Made by a program: the position numbers and the translations under genes | Part shown: positions 61,162 to 64,000 of the stretch, one piece after another | Numbering within the stretch: the stretch's first letter is position 1 | How the letters are laid out: each line of letters opens with the position of its first letter | The notes under the pieces: model-generated | Told to the model about the DNA's origin: nothing | What the model saw: only the letters and a program-made list of their open reading frames with translations | The model's database searches: none | Assembly: GCF_001449115.1 (NCBI RefSeq) | Contig: NZ_LAIJ01000002.1 | Coordinates: 248,001-312,000 of the forward strand | Length of the DNA stretch: 64,000 nt | DNA from: Occallatibacter gabretensis | GTDB lineage: Bacteria; Acidobacteriota; Terriglobia; Terriglobales; Acidobacteriaceae | Direction of reading: 5' to 3'

Positions 61162-61866
61162 ATGCCCCAGTTCCCTCCCAACCAAACCCTCCTCATCGAC
61201 GCCGATGACACCCTCTGGGAAAACAACATCTACTTCGAGCGCGCCATCGCCGCCTTCATCAGCTACCTCGATCACCAGACCCACACCCCCGCCGAAGTCC
61301 GCGCCGTCCTCAACGCCTGCGAGCACCAGACCATCGCCGCCCATGGCTACGGCCTGTCCAGCTTCCGCCAGTCTCTCGTCAACTGCTACTGCCGTCTCAC
61401 CACTCACCCCATCACAGACGAGCACGTCTCCTGCATCCATGGCTTCGCCGGCATCATCAACGAGCACCCCATTGAACTCCTCCCCGGAGTGGCCGAAACC
61501 CTTGTCTCACTCTCCACGCGCCACCGCCTCATCCTGATGACAAAAGGCGACCTCGCCGAACAAACCGGCAAGCTCCAGCGCTCCGGCCTCGCCCCGCACT
61601 TCTCCGCCGTGGAAGTTGTTGCCGAAAAAGACCCCGCCACCTACCGCGCCATCATCGCGCGCCACAATCTAACCCCGGCCACAAGCTGGATGATCGGCAA
61701 CAGCCCCAAGTCTGACATCAACCCCGCTCTCGCCGCCGGCCTCCACGCCGTCTTCCTCTTCCACAGCAGCACCTGGACCCTCGAACACGCCGCACTCTCC
61801 ACCCCACCCCCGGGCCAGCAACTCATCGAACTGGACGCCTTCACCAAACTCAGAGAAATCTTCTAG
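61162..61866 (+). CDS. HAD-superfamily hydrolase
   Basis: 234 residues from ATG 61162. HAD motifs: I, LLIDADDTLWENN (DxD with D-A-D); II, LILMTKGD; III, Lys in VVAEKDPATY; IV, SWMIGNSPKSDINPALAAGLHAVF. A cap of about 100 residues lies between motifs I and II. Phosphatase of an unidentified small substrate. The long upstream frame overlaps repeats and is not coding. Confidence 0.9.
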   Translation: MPQFPPNQTLLIDADDTLWENNIYFERAIAAFISYLDHQTHTPAEVRAVLNACEHQTIAAHGYGLSSFRQSLVNCYCRLTTHPITDEHVSCIHGFAGIINEHPIELLPGVAETLVSLSTRHRLILMTKGDLAEQTGKLQRSGLAPHFSAVEVVAEKDPATYRAIIARHNLTPATSWMIGNSPKSDINPALAAGLHAVFLFHSSTWTLEHAALSTPPPGQQLIELDAFTKLREIF

Positions 61867-61903
61867 CTCTTGCAGGAAAATCTGCGTGACAGTTCTCACG
61901 TGA

Positions 61904-62224
61904 ATGTATTCTTTGGGAGTGAAACCGTCCCTAATCATCAAATTTTTGTTCCTGATCACTTCCGGCCTGCTTGTCGGTTATCGCACCCACCTAGATCTCA
62001 TCAAATGGAACCACCTAGGACGTGAAGCTTTCCTCGCTAACCAACAAAATCGCTTCGACAAATATATGGCTCATCCGCAAAGTGTCATCGCTCTCGTAGT
62101 TTTCAGCATTTTCGCCATGCTCGTGTGGGCTGCCCTGTATGAGGGACTTGCTTTTGCCGGCAAAAAGCTCTTTTCAAGAGCACCGAAAAAAGAGAGCTTC
62201 CCTCAACAAAGCATTCCATCCTGA
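61904..62224 (+). CDS. small two-span membrane protein
   Basis: 106 residues, spans about 7-25 (SLIIKFLFLITSGLLVGY) and 60-85 (VIALVVFSIFAMLVWAALYEGLAF), basic tail with KKLFSRAPKKES. More AT-rich than its neighbours. No clear ribosome site. No family recognised; weakly supported. Confidence 0.5.
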   Translation: MYSLGVKPSLIIKFLFLITSGLLVGYRTHLDLIKWNHLGREAFLANQQNRFDKYMAHPQSVIALVVFSIFAMLVWAALYEGLAFAGKKLFSRAPKKESFPQQSIPS

Positions 62225-62294
62225 GCGCAGTCATCCTGCAAGCGGAACAATGACCTGCTTTCTGCCTATCGACACACCTCTCCTCTTTACGATT

Positions 62295-62317
62295 ATGTAT
62301 ATATCTGATATATACAT
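62295..62317 (+). promoter_or_regulatory. palindromic operator before brnT
   Basis: ATGTATATAT / ATATATACAT, perfect ten-base arms with spacer CTG, ending four bases before the brnT ATG. Type II modules of this kind are repressed by the antitoxin or the complex binding such a site. The arms also supply a TATA-like -10. Confidence 0.75.
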
Positions 62318-62320
62318 TCC

Positions 62321-62638
62321 ATGAGCGTGAACGATCCGCTTGCTCAATGTGTCGGCTTCGATTGGGACGACTCCAATGCCATCAAGAATTGGGAGAAGCA
62401 CAAAGTCACGCCTGAAGAGTCCGAAGATGTCTTCTTCCACGATCCATTCGTGCTGCGATCAGACTCGGCACACTCGCGGAGCGAGAAAAGATATTGGGCT
62501 CTTGGCCAGACAGGTCACGGACGAAAGCTGTTCGTAGCCTTCACCGTCCGCAGAAAGCTCATTCGAATCATTTCGGCCCGCGACATGAGCCACAGAGAAA
62601 TCGAGGAATATGACAGGCATGAAAAAAACGATTCCTGA
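62321..62638 (+). CDS. brnT: BrnT-like ribonuclease toxin
   Basis: 105 residues: VGFDWDDSNAIKNWEKHKVTPEESEDVFFHDPFVL, RYWALGQTGHGRKLFVAFTVRRKLIRIISARDMSHREIEEY. These are the BrnT hallmarks (W...K..KH.V...EA..VF; R...G.....R.L.V.FT.R....RIIS.R). RelE-like fold without the usual RelE residues. Overlaps the antitoxin by 29 bases. Confidence 0.92.
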   Translation: MSVNDPLAQCVGFDWDDSNAIKNWEKHKVTPEESEDVFFHDPFVLRSDSAHSRSEKRYWALGQTGHGRKLFVAFTVRRKLIRIISARDMSHREIEEYDRHEKNDS

Positions 62639-62909
62639 CTTCAAAAGCAAAGACGAAGAGTTCGAGTTCTGGTCCTCGTCCGGTCCCGGCGCGGATTCAA
62701 CCAGGTATCTGGATTGGCAGAAGGCGAAACGCGCTAGATTGCCCAACCTCAAGCCGTCCCTCAGAACCATCTCAGTCCGCCTTCCTGTGGCCATGATCGA
62801 AGACCTAAAAATCCTGGCCAATCAGCGGGACGTTCCCTACCAGTCGTTGCTGAAGGTATTTCTTGCGGAGCGCCTGGAAGCAGAACGCGCTCAGCGCCGA
62901 GCCAGCTGA
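62610..62909 (+). CDS. brnA: BrnA-like antitoxin
   Basis: 99 residues: KKTIPDFKSKDEEFEFWSSSGPGADSTRYLDWQKAK, then a ribbon-helix-helix-like PSLRTISVRLPVAMIEDLKILANQRDVPYQSLLKVFLAERL. N-terminal part neutralises BrnT, the RHH part binds DNA. ATG 62610 has GAGG close by; 62619 is an alternative. Toxin-first order is normal for BrnTA. Confidence 0.92.
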   Translation: MTGMKKTIPDFKSKDEEFEFWSSSGPGADSTRYLDWQKAKRARLPNLKPSLRTISVRLPVAMIEDLKILANQRDVPYQSLLKVFLAERLEAERAQRRAS

Positions 62910-63067
62910 TCGGGCTTCAGCTCAGGGGAGTGCGTCGAAGAACCTGCATTTGCTTTTTCGTCCCTCATTACCAAAGTCCAACTCCCTTTCGTACCGTCCC
63001 TCCGCTCCAGATAATTTGCATGCAATTAGCCCCATTTGTGCTTTACTCATAATTAGCAGAGATGAAA
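62910..63067. other. gap after brnA, nothing recognised
   Basis: About 160 bp up to the hairpin at 63068. It contains TTTGCATGCAATTAG (palindromic TTGCATGCAA, 63016-63025) but no gene was supported. Confidence 0.4.
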
Positions 63068-63100
63068 GACGGCCCGAATCCACACTGGATTCGGGCCGTC
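63068..63100. terminator. hairpin with GGCCCGAATCC/GGATTCGGGCC stem, copy 2
   Basis: GACGGCCCGAATCCA / TGGATTCGGGCCGTC perfect 15-bp stem; TTGTTT on the plus side, TTTC on the minus side. Its inner stem equals that at 9944-9981. Confidence 0.85.
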
Positions 63101-63199
63101 TTGTTTATGGGAGGGGAGGGGGGACCCCTGCCCCACCCCTTTTCACTGGCACTGCGAAATCCCGTAAATCTGGCATCGCACAGTCTCGAAATAAAGATT

Positions 63200-63291
63200 G
63201 CATAAAGATTTCTATAAGAAGTGTGGAACCTCCCACAACCCAAACAAAGAACATCACTTCGGAAACTGTGCAGCACAGGATAACTCACGCA
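63200..63291 (+). repeat. 92-nt two-block conserved intergenic element, copy 2
   Basis: GCATAAAGATTTCT (63200-63213), 52 nt, then a 26-nt block of palindrome CTGTGC-A-GCACAG and GATAACTCACGCA (63266-63291). Same spacing as copy 1 (9809-9900, minus). In both copies the same-strand gene lies downstream and the shared hairpin upstream. Confidence 0.65.
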
Positions 63292-63304
63292 TTCAAAACT
63301 TTTT

Positions 63305-63312
63305 GCTATACT
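63305..63312 (+). promoter_or_regulatory. extended -10 promoter of the leader ORF
   Basis: TGC-TATACT reads as TG-N-TATAAT with one mismatch. Transcription would begin about 63319, only some six bases before the ATG at 63325, so the short ORF could be translated nearly without a leader. The -35 position is weak; the conserved block 63266-63291 sits there. Confidence 0.5.
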
Positions 63313-63324
63313 CAAATCCAACTT

Positions 63325-63399
63325 ATGCAGCTCATCTCCATCGCGCGCCTCATTCCCGCCATTCGAATTAGCGGACCCATCGCGCGCATGGAAATCTGA
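63325..63399 (+). CDS. 24-codon leader peptide
   Basis: Begins MQLISIARLIPAIR and ends ARMEI; seven of 24 residues are Ile and three Arg. No ribosome site, but a strong -10 immediately upstream. Followed by a terminator (63431-63465) and then the PaiB-like gene, which is the layout of an attenuator leader. Three self-complementary GCGCGC boxes (63343, 63382, 63441) could form alternative pairings with the terminator loop. Real translation is unproven. Confidence 0.45.
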   Translation: MQLISIARLIPAIRISGPIARMEI

Positions 63400-63430
63400 G
63401 GCCGGGTTTAAGATTCAAAAGCAGAATTCA

Positions 63431-63465
63431 AAGGCCACCAGCGCGCACCAGCCGCCGGTGGCCTT
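63431..63465 (+). terminator. terminator/attenuator before the PaiB-like gene
   Basis: AAGGCCACC / GGTGGCCTT nine-base stem with a 17-base loop that contains GCGCGC, followed by TTTTCAATTT. It lies between the leader ORF and the gene start at 63500. Confidence 0.85.
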
Positions 63466-63499
63466 TTCAATTTCAGCGTAATCATCTAATCGGAGCGCC

Positions 63500-64000
63500 A
63501 TGTACACTCCAAAATTCAACCACATCGACGACCGCGCTACACTCCTCGAAGCAATGCAGACCTACTCCTTCGCCATCCTCGTCGGCCCCAACGGGATTGA
63601 CCCGATGACAGCAACGCACCTGCCTCTCGTAGTCAAAGATGAAGGCGAACACGGCCTCATCGAGGGCCACTTCGCCCGCGCCAACAAGCACTGGGCCAGC
63701 CTCGCCGGCCACGAAACACTCGTCATCTTCCCCGGCCCGCACACCTACGTCACCCCGGCGCTCTACACAGAAGACCTCTCCGTCCCTACCTGGAACTACA
63801 TCGCTATCCACGCCTACGGAACGCTCGAACTTATCGAAGACCAGGACACCAAAAACCGTCTCGTAGAAGAGCTAATCACCAAACACGATCCACAATTTCT
63901 CAACCACTGGCACGCCGAACCCGACGGCTATCGCCGCACCATGCTCGCCGGAATCACAGGCTTCTGCATCCCCATCGCACGCATTGAAGGCAAATTCAAA
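63500..64000 (+). CDS. PaiB-like FMN-binding protein (5' part)
   Basis: 167 codons present, open at the window edge; the family has about 200-215. MYTPKFNHIDDRATLLEAMQTYSFAILVG, THLPLVV...GLIEGHFARANKHWASL, VIFPGPHTYVTPALY, and VPTWNYIAIHAYGTLELIED match the PaiB/FMN-binding (flavin reductase-like split barrel) family. In Bacillus the namesake affects sporulation and protease genes; here a flavin-dependent or regulatory role is unknown. GGAG five bases before ATG 63500. Confidence 0.9.
   Translation, partial: MYTPKFNHIDDRATLLEAMQTYSFAILVGPNGIDPMTATHLPLVVKDEGEHGLIEGHFARANKHWASLAGHETLVIFPGPHTYVTPALYTEDLSVPTWNYIAIHAYGTLELIEDQDTKNRLVEELITKHDPQFLNHWHAEPDGYRRTMLAGITGFCIPIARIEGKFK

Overview
The window looks like the chromosome of an Acidobacteriota member (Terriglobia/Acidobacteriaceae type). 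The reasons are two VWFA-domain proteins of the kind common in that phylum, many secreted serine hydrolases and glycoside hydrolases with Tat-like signals, carA/carB in one orientation, high GC with C-ending codons, and intergenic palindromes of types I associate with this phylum. That assignment is inference from gene content; no rRNA or tRNA gene was found.

Layout. 1-3.7 kb: carA and the first two thirds of carB on the minus strand, with a small secreted protein coupled between them. 3.9-12.96 kb: VWFA protein, signal peptidase lepB, a secreted glycine-rich protein, a serine hydrolase followed by murQ (cell-wall recycling), an ankyrin protein, small secreted and SnoaL-like proteins, a His-rich mini-protein and a second serine hydrolase. 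13-17.6 kb: an accessory patch with an AIPR-family (abortive infection) gene, a decayed 5' copy of murA, a WbsX-like glycosyl hydrolase/transferase gene, then intact murA. 17.7-27 kb: GGDEF cyclase, pnp, rpsO, a RES-Xre toxin-antitoxin pair, dienelactone hydrolase, a second VWFA protein, a GH10 xylanase.

27.0-46.1 kb: a 19-kb flagellar locus entirely on the minus strand, in transcription order fliN2-fliO-fliP-fliQ-fliR-flhB-flhA-fliA-fliM-fliN-(MshEN-like protein)-cheY-cheX, a terminator, then flgF-flgG-flgA-flgH-flgI-flgJ-flgM-flgN-flgK-flgL. It holds the export gate, C-ring proteins, sigma-28 and its anti-sigma factor, the rings, distal rod proteins and hook-filament junction. Motor, hook, MS-ring and filament genes are outside the window.

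46.2-64 kb: pdxS and pdxT (PLP synthase) split by a Phd/PIN toxin-antitoxin pair; an ABC exporter with its TetR regulator and a palindromic operator; TonB-family protein; ileS-lspA; M1 aminopeptidase; DUF3224 protein; a two-repeat secreted protein; HAD hydrolase; BrnTA; and at the right edge a PaiB-like FMN-binding gene behind a short leader ORF and a terminator.

The most unusual signals are (i) a 92-nt two-block noncoding element present at 9.8 kb and 63.2 kb with identical internal spacing and a near-identical neighbouring hairpin; (ii) a leader-ORF/terminator arrangement before the PaiB-like gene; (iii) the duplicated, broken murA start beside an AIPR defence gene; (iv) a FliP signal region made from a tandem LVLNH repeat; (v) a stand-alone MshEN/zinc-ribbon protein inside the C-ring gene cluster; (vi) a palindromic repeat that appears to sit in frame inside ileS.
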